Origin: JADLBR01 sp964651705
GTDB lineage: Bacteria > Verrucomicrobiota > Verrucomicrobiia > JADLBR01
DNA: 64,000 bases
Assembly (NCBI GenBank): GCA_964651705.1
Contig: CAZYWZ010000018.1
Location: forward strand, 1 to 64,000
Direction: 5' to 3'
Shown here: positions 32,759-41,831 of the stretch, piece by piece
How the letters are laid out: each line of letters starts with the position of its first letter
How positions within the stretch are numbered: the stretch's first letter is position 1
Notes under the pieces: generated by a model
What the model saw: only the letters and a program-made list of their open reading frames with translations
Databases searched by the model: none
What the model was told of the DNA's origin: nothing
Made by a program: the position numbers and the translations under genes

Positions 32759-35463
32759 ACGCAGGGTTCCATCCGGCCGCAGGCTCGTGCCGCGCGATGC
32801 CACCCGCCGCCCTCGCCGCGCTTCTGGCATTTGCCTCGTGCACCGGGCGCGTGCGGGAACTGTACGTCGCCCCGGATGGCGACGACGCCAACCCGGGCAC
32901 CCGGGCGCGGCCCTTCGCCACGCTGGAGCGCGCGCGGGAGGAGATCCGGAATTCCGAGATCGGGAGCCGGCCCCCCACGACCGTGTACCTCCGCGGGGGC
33001 GTGTACCACCTTTCGGGCACCTTCGCGCTGGGGGCCGGGGATGCCGGAACGGCCGATGCGCCGATCACATATCGCGCCTACGGCGAAGAGCGACCGGTCC
33101 TGCGCGGCGGGTTGCCCATCGCGCGATTCGAGACGCACCGCGGCGAGATCCTCAAGGCCGATGTGGGGCCGGCGGGACTCGGCGGCGTCCGCTTCCGCCA
33201 GCTCTTCTTCGATGGCCGCCGCCAGCAACTGGCCCGTTACCCGAATGTCGACCCGGCGCGCCCCTTCGAGAGCGGCTGGGCCTTCGTCGATGCCGAGCCG
33301 GTGCCGGCGGAGCGGTTGGGCGAGACCGGCGCCAGGCGCATCTTCCGCATCGCCGCGGCCGACCTTCGCCCATGGGCCCGGCCCACCGATGCCGAGGTGA
33401 GCATCTTCCCCTCGCACGAGTGGTGGAATAATATCCTCCCGGTCACCGCCTTCGATCGCGGGAGCCGGATCCTGACCCTGGCCCGCAATGCTTCCTACGA
33501 GATACAGGCCGGCGACCGGTACTTCGTCCAAGGGCCGCTGGAGGAACTCGACGCCCCCGGCGAATGGTACCTCGATGTTGAGAAGGGAACCCTGTACTTC
33601 TGGCCGCCGGGACCGATCGGGGGGCGCGAGGCGTACGCCCCGAGGCTCAAGACATTGCTGGAGATCGGGCCCGGCGCCGCGCACGTGGCGTTCCGGGGAC
33701 TGACGTTCGAATACTGCGAGGGCACCGCGATCACCCTCAGGGATGCCACGAACTGCCTGATCGCCGGGTGCCTGATCCAGAACGTCGGGGATTACGGCGG
33801 CAGCGGCGTCTCCATCGTCGGCGGAAAGAGCAACGGCGTCGTCGGCTGCGATATCGCCGACACCGGCAGCCACGGCATCAGCCTGGGCGGCGGCGACGAG
33901 AAGGCGCTCGCGCCGGCGGGCAACTATGCCGAGGGCAACGAGATCACGCGCACCGGCGCGTTCTACAAGCAGGGCTGCGGCATCCAGCTCGGCGGGACCG
34001 GGAACCGCGTCGCCCGCAACCATCTGCACCACCTCCCGCGTTTCGGCGTGTGGTTCGGCGGCCAGAACCACGTGATCGAGCTGAACCACATCCACCACGT
34101 CAGCCTCGAGACGATGGACACCGCCGCGATCTACGGGAACTCCCTGAACTGGCTGTCGGCCCACGGCTGCGTCGTGCGGCATAACTTCATCCACGATGTC
34201 ATCGGCCGCAGCGGCAAGTCGGGCAAATGGCTCTCGCCCTATTTCGCGTGGGGCATCTATCTCGACTGGACCCCGATGGGCGTGACCGTCACCGGCAACA
34301 TCGTCGCGCGCACGCCCCGCGCCGGGATCATGGTCCACGACGGCAGGGACAACCTCATCGAGAACAACATCATCGCCGAATGCGGCACCGGGCGCCACGA
34401 GCACGGGCCGACCAGCCAGATCGAGTTCAGCGGTTGGGACACCGGCTACGGCTGGTGGAAACGCGAGATCGATAACTGGTCCAGGCAGTACGATTCCGTG
34501 AAAGATCTGCCCGCGTGGAAGCGCGTCCCGAGCCTCCGCGATCCGCGGACCGTGCCCCTGCCCGATCGCCGCACCATGGCGCGGAATGTCGCGCGAGGGA
34601 ACATCCTCTTTTGGACCGGGTCCCAGGCCCAGGCCTTTCGGTTTCGGAACCTGTCCTTCGAGCTCAATCGTTCCGACTCGAATCTGGTGTGGCACGGCGG
34701 CCAACCGATCCTGACCGGCCACCTCAAGGCGGGAGCGCCCATCGGCCCGGATCTCGCGGCGCAGAATTCGGGATTCGAGGAGGGGCAACCGGGCAAGGCC
34801 CCCCCGGGCTGGTCGTGGCACATCCGCCCCAGCACCAACGATTCCGCGGTCGCCTCATCAGATCAACCGCGCTCGGGCACGCGATGCCTCCGGCTCGAGG
34901 GCATCCCCGATCCGGCCAAGGCCAGAGACCCGAAACTCCAGGGGGAATCGTGGGCGCGAATCCCGAGCCTTCGCAGCGCCGAGATCGCCGTCGAGCCGGG
35001 CAAGGTCTATCGCGTCGCGGGATGGTTCCGCGCCGCCGCGCCGGACACGCGCGTGGAACTCGGCGCGCAGGCCTATCGCAAGGACACTTACAGCTGGCAG
35101 CACGTCGAGGCCTTCCCCATCGGCACCGACTGGTCCCGGCACGAGTGCGTCTTCCGGTTCCCCGCCCCCGGCGACGGCGGGCACCCCGATATGAAAAAAT
35201 TCTATGTGCGCATCCGGCTGCCGGATGAGCGCGGGCTGATCTTCGCCGACGATATCCAGGTCCACCAGGTCTCTCCCACCGACGAATGGACCGCGTGGCA
35301 GGCGCTGGGCATGGACCGGCATTCCGTCGTCGGGGATCCGATGTTCGCCGATCCCAGCAAGGACGATTACCGACTCAAGGACGGCTCCCCCGCCTTCGAT
35401 CTTGGCTTCCGGCCCATCCCGTTCGAACAGATCGCCCCCCACAGGACGGGCCGCTTGCCATAA
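32755..35463 (+). CDS. Secreted right-handed beta-helix protein with C-terminal jelly-roll
   Basis: A 902-residue exported protein from the ATG at 32755, which overlaps the fucosidase stop; a second ATG at 32797 is possible. The signal ends near LLAFASC, a weak lipobox. It starts with LYVAPDGDDANPGT, the usual entry to pectate-lyase-like beta-helices. Repeated helix rungs follow (NCLIAGCLIQNVGDYGGSG, HNFIHDVIGRSG, NLIENNIIAECGTG) to about residue 620. Residues about 665-850 form a carbohydrate-binding-like sandwich. Such proteins include polysaccharide lyases and hydrolases. Pairing with a fucosidase suggests action on a fucosylated polysaccharide, which is inference. Confidence 0.82.
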   Translation: MNAGFHPAAGSCRAMPPAALAALLAFASCTGRVRELYVAPDGDDANPGTRARPFATLERAREEIRNSEIGSRPPTTVYLRGGVYHLSGTFALGAGDAGTADAPITYRAYGEERPVLRGGLPIARFETHRGEILKADVGPAGLGGVRFRQLFFDGRRQQLARYPNVDPARPFESGWAFVDAEPVPAERLGETGARRIFRIAAADLRPWARPTDAEVSIFPSHEWWNNILPVTAFDRGSRILTLARNASYEIQAGDRYFVQGPLEELDAPGEWYLDVEKGTLYFWPPGPIGGREAYAPRLKTLLEIGPGAAHVAFRGLTFEYCEGTAITLRDATNCLIAGCLIQNVGDYGGSGVSIVGGKSNGVVGCDIADTGSHGISLGGGDEKALAPAGNYAEGNEITRTGAFYKQGCGIQLGGTGNRVARNHLHHLPRFGVWFGGQNHVIELNHIHHVSLETMDTAAIYGNSLNWLSAHGCVVRHNFIHDVIGRSGKSGKWLSPYFAWGIYLDWTPMGVTVTGNIVARTPRAGIMVHDGRDNLIENNIIAECGTGRHEHGPTSQIEFSGWDTGYGWWKREIDNWSRQYDSVKDLPAWKRVPSLRDPRTVPLPDRRTMARNVARGNILFWTGSQAQAFRFRNLSFELNRSDSNLVWHGGQPILTGHLKAGAPIGPDLAAQNSGFEEGQPGKAPPGWSWHIRPSTNDSAVASSDQPRSGTRCLRLEGIPDPAKARDPKLQGESWARIPSLRSAEIAVEPGKVYRVAGWFRAAAPDTRVELGAQAYRKDTYSWQHVEAFPIGTDWSRHECVFRFPAPGDGGHPDMKKFYVRIRLPDERGLIFADDIQVHQVSPTDEWTAWQALGMDRHSVVGDPMFADPSKDDYRLKDGSPAFDLGFRPIPFEQIAPHRTGRLP

Positions 35464-35505
35464 TTAGGATTGCTTCCGCCATCGCGCTATCTATACGGCT
35501 CATTA

Positions 35506-36288
35506 ATGGTAGCTCGTCCCCGCGCCATCCGGTTCGCCACGATGGTCGCTTTCGTTACATTGGCGCTAAACACGCGCGCGCCATCGGCCATGGTGGTGCT
35601 CCCCGCCGGTCTGGATGGGACAGTCTCTCACTCATTCGACACGTTTTTGAACGTTGTCCGAGACAACCTTGGTATGACAAATGGCTCATTTGTGACGGAC
35701 TTGGGCACACTGGATAGCATAACGGCGGCATTGTCCGTCGACGCAGGCGATATCATTAACGTCAGTCTTCCAGCTGGGAAGACCGGCACGATGTTCGTCA
35801 ATCTGGGCTATCTTGGTGGGGGAAGCTACGGGGCCAGCGATGTATGGACGAATAACGGAGGTCAATTTCTCGGCCTTGTCGGCACGGCACCCACACTTAG
35901 TTCCCTGCAAACGAGGGGACGTGTCCAAGGAAATGATGTTAACATTCAGGCCAGTTACACTTTCACGGAATCTTTTTCCTTCACGGGCTGGGGCGCGGAC
36001 ATGTACAGCCCGTTCATCTCTGGGGGCAGCCTGACCTTTGTCCCCAACACAACTGTTTTTACTTTCACCTATCCCGATACGGCGGATGGTGGTCAGTTCG
36101 TGACGATCTCATCCGTTCCCGAGCCTTCACACGCCTCCCCGCTCGCGCTGGCCTTGGGTTTGCTGCTGTTCTCCAGGAGGCGCAGGGCTCTCGCCAGATT
36201 CTTGAGCGGCGTCCGTCGCCCGTCCGTATTCGCCCGGAAGGCGTTCCACCGGCAGCCAGCCAGGGCGCAACCGTGGGAGAAAATGTAG
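35506..36288 (+). CDS. PEP-CTERM surface protein with extended tail
   Basis: A 260-residue secreted protein of unknown function. A signal peptide (about residues 1-28) precedes a Gly/Thr/Ser-rich beta-structured body. The sorting signal is VPEPSHASPLALALGLLLFSRRRR (quoted in parts: VPEP, a hydrophobic helix, then an arginine cluster), the exosortase target. Unusually, about 29 more residues follow the arginines, and the TAG stop is in the foot of a GTAG repeat, suggesting that the natural stop was lost. GC content is visibly lower than in neighbours. No clear Shine-Dalgarno is present. No exosortase gene is in the window. Confidence 0.75.
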   Translation: MVARPRAIRFATMVAFVTLALNTRAPSAMVVLPAGLDGTVSHSFDTFLNVVRDNLGMTNGSFVTDLGTLDSITAALSVDAGDIINVSLPAGKTGTMFVNLGYLGGGSYGASDVWTNNGGQFLGLVGTAPTLSSLQTRGRVQGNDVNIQASYTFTESFSFTGWGADMYSPFISGGSLTFVPNTTVFTFTYPDTADGGQFVTISSVPEPSHASPLALALGLLLFSRRRRALARFLSGVRRPSVFARKAFHRQPARAQPWEKM

Positions 36289-36354
36289 CCCATCTGGTAA
36301 CAGATGGGCCCGGGTGCTCGGCCGACGCGTCCACGGTCTAACGACCGTGGCTAC
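36285..36354. repeat. BIME-like inverted REP pair, type F1
   Basis: GTAG (36285-36288), stem CCCATCTG/CAGATGGG loop GTAA, spacer, stem CCACGGTC/GACCGTGG loop TAAC, then CTAC (36351-36354). TTTTCGAG follows 8 nt later. The two stems differ completely from each other, unlike a simple palindrome. Confidence 0.85.
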
Positions 36355-36376
36355 ACCCCGAGTTTTCGAGCTGGGC

Positions 36377-38761
36377 TCACGGCGCGAACGCGCGGAGGGT
36401 CTCTTTGCCCGCCGCGGCCTCGAGCGCGGGGCCGTCGCCCGCCTTCAGGCGGATGCGTATCACGGCCTCGCCGCCGCCGGAGCGGTCGCGGACCTCGAGG
36501 GTGTCGCCCTTTTGCCTCACGTCGCAATCGGGTGGTCGGCCGTTCTCGTTGACGAGCAGGATGGCCGCGCTGCGTCGGGCGCCGGCCTTCTCGCGGGTGG
36601 CGGCGGTGAAGTGCCATTGTTTGTCGGGGACGGGCGCCTTCGCGTTCGGGAAGCCTTCCTTCGGGTCCATGGGCCACTCGTCGGTCTGGGAGAAGGAGAA
36701 GCCCCCTGGGGTGAACAGGCGGACGGTCATGGCCTCGGGATCCTTTCGGGAGACGAGGGCCTGCGCCTTTTCATCCAACTCGAAGGCGTTGTGCCCGTGC
36801 AACAGCCACTGGTAAGGCACGGCCTCGGGCGCCGCCAGTTCATCGACGATGCAGACGACCGAGGGGCGGACGAGCAGGACATGCCGGAGGTTCTTCGGCA
36901 AGGGCGGCGCGTAGCAGCCGGAGGCGTCGCCACAGGCGTAGCCGAAGCGCGGGGTGCTCTGGAAGGCGGCGATGCGGCCCGTGCCGCCGCGGCCGAGCTG
37001 TCCCTTGCCGTCCACGAGCACGGCGTTGTGCGCCATGGTCTGCTGCGTGTACTCGGTGTGGAAGGGGGAGCCATGGGTCGGGTAACGCACGCCGGCGGGA
37101 ATGACGAGGGAGCGCCCGCCCTTCATGAGGGCGAAGCTGTTCTGGTCGGCGTGGCTATGGCTGACTGAACCATATGGGGAGCACTTGAACAGCAGGAACA
37201 GGTCTCGCGCGGGATCGAGGAAGTCGCTGTGGAGGGCGGCCCAGCCGACGCCATAGAAAGCGGCGTCGTTTGGGGCCGAGTCGGGGCGTTTTGGCTGGAC
37301 GCGATCCTCGAACAGCAAGCCGGGGAGGGCCCCGAGGGCCTCGCGCTGGCGCTCGGGCACGAGCAGGTCGGCCCACCAGCGCGTCGCGGGATCGTCGTAG
37401 CGGTTGGCGTGGAACAACAGCAGCGAGCGGAGGCCGGCGCCGTTGCCGAGCATCGGGTCGTTCTCCATGTCTCCGAAGGGGCGGATGTCGCCTATCGGCG
37501 AGGTGCAATAGGAGAAGAAGCGCCGGACCTCGCGATAGAACGGCCGTTTCCAGAGGTCGAGGCCCGTGGCCACGCGGAGCGACTCGAAGGGCACGAGATA
37601 GATCGCGTTGTAGGCCATCCCGTAGGGTATCCCCTCGGCCCAGCCGCCGTCGTACCCGCCCCAGTGGGGATAGACCGTCATCAGGATGCGGACGGCGTAG
37701 TCCATCCAGACCGCGGCGCGCGGTTCCTCCGCCAGCGCGATCGCGTGCTCCACGAGATAGCCGGGCAATCGCCCGTTGTGGCTCTCCTCGGAGAGGAAGA
37801 GATAATCGGACTTCTGGAGCCGGCGCATCAACTGGTCCGCGCGTGCGATCAGCATCTGCTTGACCTTGGCGCGTTCGGCGTCGGTGAGGATGTCGTAGAC
37901 CCAGTCGTAGGTCTCCGCGGCGGCCTTCGCGAGGCCCAGGCCGATCTCGTCGCCATATTTCGACATGACCGAGGAAATGCCCTCCGGGTCCCACTCGGCG
38001 GCGCCGAGGAGGATGGCCTTGGCCTTGTCGCCGGAGGCGGCGTCGCCCTCGAGCGCGTGGCGCATCGCCAGCACGCGCATGCCGCTGTCGTGGTATTTGC
38101 GCATGCGTCCGAATGCCTCGAGATAGCCCAGCCGCTGGTCGGCCTTGGTGGGCGCCTTGTCGTAATCCGGCTCTGGGGGCACATCGAGCTTGAGCGCCCG
38201 CTTGGCCTCGCCGCGCAGCGATTCGATGGCCCCGCGGCGCGTCGTTTCGAATGTGGCGCGGATCGCCGGGAGCTGCGCCTTCGGGAACAGGAGGCGCGGG
38301 TGCTCTTTCGGGACGCGGGCCAGTAGCTTCTCGGCCGGGACCCACGGTTGCTCGAGCGCGCCGGGCAGGATGGTGAATCGGCGCGGCCCCCAGGTGTCGG
38401 CGACTTTGCCCGAGCCGTCGATCGCCTCGACGAGCCAGGTGTACTGGCCGGGCGCGAGCGCCTTGTCCGGAACGTGCGCGGTCCATTCCGTCACCCGGGA
38501 TTCGTAGGCGACCGCGCCCGACTTGCCCATCACGCGCAGCCGATACCTCACCTCCCCGGCCTTCCCCGCGCGCCACCAGCAGAATCCCGGCGGCGTGATG
38601 TCCAGTTCCTGCCCATCGAAGGGCTTCGGGAAACAGGCGCGGGCGGGGCGCGTATCGGGAAACGTCGCCGCGCCGCCGTGCAGGGCGGCGGCAAGCATCA
38701 TGGCGACGGAGAGGATGGGGGGTGCCAGCCGGGGGCGGGGAGAAGGGCGCGGTGCGGACAT
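36377..38761 (-). CDS. Heparinase II/III-like polysaccharide lyase
   Basis: A 794-residue exported protein, probably cleaving uronic-acid polysaccharides by beta-elimination. After the signal peptide (about 1-32) comes a DUF4962-like beta-sandwich (about 40-135, with TPPGFCWWRAG). An alpha/alpha toroid follows (about 150-480, with HPRLLFPKAQLPAIR and SEESHNGRLPGYL), then a beta-sheet heparinase II/III domain (about 500-790). The latter has SVSHSHADQNSFALMKGG, where histidines match the family active-site/metal region. GYACGDASGCYAP and VRPSVVCIVDEL are conserved strands. The stretch 38762-39220 upstream holds a family B repeat. Substrate is inferred only. Confidence 0.86.
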   Translation of the reverse strand: MSAPRPSPRPRLAPPILSVAMMLAAALHGGAATFPDTRPARACFPKPFDGQELDITPPGFCWWRAGKAGEVRYRLRVMGKSGAVAYESRVTEWTAHVPDKALAPGQYTWLVEAIDGSGKVADTWGPRRFTILPGALEQPWVPAEKLLARVPKEHPRLLFPKAQLPAIRATFETTRRGAIESLRGEAKRALKLDVPPEPDYDKAPTKADQRLGYLEAFGRMRKYHDSGMRVLAMRHALEGDAASGDKAKAILLGAAEWDPEGISSVMSKYGDEIGLGLAKAAAETYDWVYDILTDAERAKVKQMLIARADQLMRRLQKSDYLFLSEESHNGRLPGYLVEHAIALAEEPRAAVWMDYAVRILMTVYPHWGGYDGGWAEGIPYGMAYNAIYLVPFESLRVATGLDLWKRPFYREVRRFFSYCTSPIGDIRPFGDMENDPMLGNGAGLRSLLLFHANRYDDPATRWWADLLVPERQREALGALPGLLFEDRVQPKRPDSAPNDAAFYGVGWAALHSDFLDPARDLFLLFKCSPYGSVSHSHADQNSFALMKGGRSLVIPAGVRYPTHGSPFHTEYTQQTMAHNAVLVDGKGQLGRGGTGRIAAFQSTPRFGYACGDASGCYAPPLPKNLRHVLLVRPSVVCIVDELAAPEAVPYQWLLHGHNAFELDEKAQALVSRKDPEAMTVRLFTPGGFSFSQTDEWPMDPKEGFPNAKAPVPDKQWHFTAATREKAGARRSAAILLVNENGRPPDCDVRQKGDTLEVRDRSGGGEAVIRIRLKAGDGPALEAAAGKETLRAFAP

Positions 38762-38873
38762 GGATTAAACTGTACGGGGCGCACGGCGGATGGGAATCGG
38801 CTTTTCGCGGTCGCGAGCGCACGCGTCATGCCGCATCGTTCGTGGGGAGACTTCGGATCAACTGGAGGGCCGA

Positions 38874-39062
38874 TTTGAACTGCGGCGTGACAGCTCCGCT
38901 TTGGATTGCCCCGAACGGCCCGGCGTGCGCCCGACGCCAGGCTCTCCAACCCGGATAGTTCATGCGCAGGGCGAACGATCCGCACGGAGTGCCGACACGA
39001 AGTGTCGGGGACTAGGCCCGACGCACCGATCCAAAGCGGCGCTGTCACGCCGCAGTCCAAAT
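38874..39062. repeat. Long intergenic palindrome, family B variant copy 4
   Basis: The left arm TTTGAACTGCGGCGTGACAG then CTCCGCTTTGGAT. The right arm is ATCCAAAGCGGCGCTGTCACG then CCGCAGTCCAAA (given in parts). The interior contains a hairpin CCGACAC-GAA-GTGTCGG. It is immediately followed by GGGCCGCCCCTTGACCCGCC, a block also seen at about 60930 and inverted at about 28415. The gap 38762-39220 shows no gene. Confidence 0.7.
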
Positions 39063-39162
39063 TGGGCCGCCCCTTGACCCGCCACGGGGGCGGGCAGGCT
39101 CGCGGCGCCTACCCCCGGATACGCGAACAACCAGATCACAATGAATGTTCTCCTTCATCCCC

Positions 39163-39196
39163 ATGATCCGCGGTTTGAAGTTTCAGGCCAGAATCC
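39163..39196 (+). promoter_or_regulatory. Repeated upstream motif (CCGCGGTTTGAAGTTTCAGG), copy 4
   Basis: ATGATCCGCGGTTTGAAG followed by TTTCAGGCCAGAATCCTG, ending about 25 nt before the ATG of the second GH5 gene, on the same strand. Confidence 0.4.
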
Positions 39197-39220
39197 TGTG
39201 ATGTAAGTTCTCGCCGGGTC

Positions 39221-40306
39221 ATGGCCAGAGCGAACGCCGGCATCATCGGAGATAGGGCCGACCCCGTCTGGCTGGTCTTGCCGCTGCTCGGGTGGCTGTC
39301 CCTTGCGGGGGCGGCCGAGGGGGGTCAGCCGCCGGTGGCGCGGGAGTTGCCGCCGCTATCGGTCCGCGGCATGAACTATTATCCTCACGAGACGCCCTGG
39401 GGTGGCATGTGGACAAAGACGCCGGATGAGGTCTGGGCGAAGGACATGGCGCTGGCCGCATCGCTTGGCGCGAACACGATCCGCACCTTCGTGCAATTCT
39501 CGCCGCGGCTGGTGGAGGCCGGCCTGCTGCGCGCGGACGGCGCGCCCACGCCCGAGTACCTGAAAAGGATCGACGCCCTTTTGGCAGCGGCATCGGGGCA
39601 CGGCATCCGGGTGATCCTGTGCCTCGATTTCTCGCGGGATTGGCTTTCCGCACCCGACGCTGGCGAGAGGTGGCGGCGCGCACTCGCGCCCGTCGTGTCG
39701 GCGCGCCGGGATGACGGCCGCGTGCTCCTATGGGACCTGATGAACGAGCCCGATGACGACGCGAAGTGGAACGACGCCACGCGGGCCTACCTGCGGGAGG
39801 CGGGGCCCTTTATCCGCGAAACCGACGCGAATCATCTGACGACCATCGGGATGACGTGGCGCATCGACAGGATCAAGGAGGTCGGTGCGCCCGACGTCAT
39901 CCAGTATCACGAGTATTGTCCCAAGGGTACGCTCTTCGATCGTGGCAGCCCCCGCGTGATCGAAACGATCCGCCAGATGCGGGGCGCCTCCGAGGGGCGC
40001 CCCCTGATCATCGGGGAATTCGGCATGTGCACATCGCGCGACCCGGCATTCGGGGCGGAGGAGTCCCTTCGCGCCAAGATCGGCGCTGCGCCGGGGACGG
40101 AGGACGATCAGGCCAGGCTGTACGAGATCGTCCTGTCCGCGGCGCAAGAGGCGCGCGTGGCGGGCGCGATCGCCTGGTGCCTGCACGACTATCCCATCCA
40201 GGACCCGAACGAATCCCACTTTGGCGTCATCAGGGCCGACGGATCATTGAAACCGGCGGCCCGCGTACTGCGGTCCTTTTTCGAGAGGTGGCGGGCCCGC
40301 GAGTGA
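39221..40306 (+). CDS. Secreted glycoside hydrolase family 5-like cellulase/mannanase
   Basis: A 361-residue retaining glycosidase. The N-terminal signal region runs to about residue 32. The compact barrel shows VRGMNYYPHETPWGG, GANTIRTFVQF, the acid/base Glu176 in LWDLMNEPDDD, His230/Tyr232 in IQYHEY, and the nucleophile Glu266 in LIIGEFGMC. WCLHDYPI near the C terminus fits the last barrel strand. Unlike the GH5 at 11 kb there is no insert between the catalytic glutamates. No strong ribosome site is visible. It is followed 125 nt later by a UroD-type gene that has its own ribosome site. Confidence 0.88.
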   Translation: MARANAGIIGDRADPVWLVLPLLGWLSLAGAAEGGQPPVARELPPLSVRGMNYYPHETPWGGMWTKTPDEVWAKDMALAASLGANTIRTFVQFSPRLVEAGLLRADGAPTPEYLKRIDALLAAASGHGIRVILCLDFSRDWLSAPDAGERWRRALAPVVSARRDDGRVLLWDLMNEPDDDAKWNDATRAYLREAGPFIRETDANHLTTIGMTWRIDRIKEVGAPDVIQYHEYCPKGTLFDRGSPRVIETIRQMRGASEGRPLIIGEFGMCTSRDPAFGAEESLRAKIGAAPGTEDDQARLYEIVLSAAQEARVAGAIAWCLHDYPIQDPNESHFGVIRADGSLKPAARVLRSFFERWRARE

Positions 40307-40431
40307 AAGCCCGGGGCGCCGACCCGATCGGACACAAGATATTCCCGATCAGATACAGACCCCGCCGGGACACTTCTGGCATAATCCCGGCTAATGAGAG
40401 GCGCGGCGGGCGCGCGGCGGAGGAATCGTCC

Positions 40432-41634
40432 ATGAGCATGTTTGATACCACGGGCAAGGCGGAGGGGCAGGCCGGGCGGAAGCCCAACACCCTGAAAAAA
40501 TTGGAGCGGCTAAACACCGCGCTGCGTCACGAGGAGCCGGATCGCGTGCCGATCAGCGACTTTTTCTGGGGCAGTTTCACGAAGCGCTGGCGGGAGGAGC
40601 TTGGCCTGGCCGAGGACGCGAACCCCTATTATCACTACGACCTCGACTGGATCGTGACGGTCCCGAACATGGACCCGTGGATCCGGCCCTTCGAGACGCT
40701 GAAGGAGACCCCCGAGGAGGTCGTGGTCAAGACCGGCTTCGGCGCGGTGATGCACAAGCTCTTCGCGCTCCCGATGCCCGAGATGCGCTCGTGGGAGACC
40801 GACGCGTTTGAAAAACTGGAGGCGGTAAAGTTCGACGACCCGCGGGACCCGAGGCGTTTTTTTTCCGCGGGGGACAACCAGATCGCCGGGGTCGGGGATG
40901 GTTTCCAGCGCAACACGCCCGCGTGGATCGATACGGTGAAGTCCCTGCGCCCGGATTTCCCGGTGTACGGCAGCATGATCGAGTGCAGCGAATGCCTCAC
41001 GCGGCTGGTGGGGCAAGAGAACGCGATGCTCTGGATGGGCGAGGAGCCGGAGCGCATGGGCGAGGCCATCAACCGGATCGGGGCGCATTACCTCGCCATG
41101 GCCGAGGCCGAGCTGGCGGCGGGCGAGGGGCTGCTGGACGGGTTCGTGATCTGGGGCGACGTCGCCTACAAGCACGGCACCTTCATGTCTCCGGCGTACT
41201 GGCGGAAATACTTCAAGCCATGGGTCGCGGCGATGGTGGAGCGGGTGCACGCGCGCGGCCTGCCGGTGATCTATCACGGCTGCGGCAACGTGCACGCGAT
41301 CTTCCCCGACTACATCGAGATGGGCGTCGATGCCTATAATCCCCTGGAGGTGAAGGCCGGGATGGACGCGGTGGACCTGCGGCGGAAGTACGGCCATGGG
41401 ATCGGTTTCTGCGGCAACAGCGACATGCAGGTCTGGGAGACCGGCGACCGCGACGCGATCCGCAGGGAGGTGATGCGCAAGCTCAACGCCGCCAAGGGAG
41501 GCGGGTATATCTTCCAGTCGGATCATTCCGTGAGCAGCAGCGTCTCGGGCGCGACGTACGATTACATCGTGAAGATGGTCCGCGAGTACGGCCAATACCC
41601 GCTGCGGCTGGGGGAGTTTGATGGGATGGAGTGA
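40432..41634 (+). CDS. UroD/MtaA-type methyltransferase family protein
   Basis: Uroporphyrinogen-decarboxylase-fold protein of 400 residues, in a genomic setting that favours cobalamin-dependent methyl transfer over haem synthesis. GGAGGA stands 8 nt before the ATG at 40432. TALRHEEPDRVPISDFFWG is the family entry. IYHGCGNVHAIFPD contains the H-x-C zinc-type motif of MtaA-like methyltransferases. GIGFCGNSDMQVWETGD and GGYIFQSDHSVS follow as in the family. A corrinoid protein lies 2.9 kb downstream on the same strand. The methyl donor is unknown. Confidence 0.82.
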   Translation: MSMFDTTGKAEGQAGRKPNTLKKLERLNTALRHEEPDRVPISDFFWGSFTKRWREELGLAEDANPYYHYDLDWIVTVPNMDPWIRPFETLKETPEEVVVKTGFGAVMHKLFALPMPEMRSWETDAFEKLEAVKFDDPRDPRRFFSAGDNQIAGVGDGFQRNTPAWIDTVKSLRPDFPVYGSMIECSECLTRLVGQENAMLWMGEEPERMGEAINRIGAHYLAMAEAELAAGEGLLDGFVIWGDVAYKHGTFMSPAYWRKYFKPWVAAMVERVHARGLPVIYHGCGNVHAIFPDYIEMGVDAYNPLEVKAGMDAVDLRRKYGHGIGFCGNSDMQVWETGDRDAIRREVMRKLNAAKGGGYIFQSDHSVSSSVSGATYDYIVKMVREYGQYPLRLGEFDGME

Positions 41635-41699
41635 TGCGACGATCCGATGAGAGTCCCTCGAGGTAGATTCGTGGCCCCCCGTTTGCCAGTCAGATCCCA

Positions 41700-41822
41700 T
41701 CCCGCCCGTTGGGCGGGACCACAGGAGCGAAATATGTAGCCCATCTGGTAACAGATGGGTCCGGGCGCTCAGCCAGCGCCTCCACGGTCTGACGACCGTG
41801 GCTACGCCCGGAATCTTCGAGC
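41700..41822. repeat. Composite repeat cassette with BIME type F2
   Basis: The leading hairpin TCCCGCCC/GGGCGGGA (41700-41718) is followed 17 nt later by GTAG (41736-41739). Next come CCCATCTG/CAGATGGG (loop GTAA), CCACGGTC/GACCGTGG (loop TGAC) and CTAC (41802-41805). TCTTCGAGCCAG follows 8 nt later. It ends 10 nt before the ATG of the GH38-like gene. Confidence 0.82.
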
Positions 41823-41831
41823 CAGTTACCC

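Noticed and set aside
32425..34821. Long open frame (798 codons) opposite the fucosidase and beta-helix genes
   Set aside because: Low-complexity translation, no start signal, and well-supported genes on the other strand.
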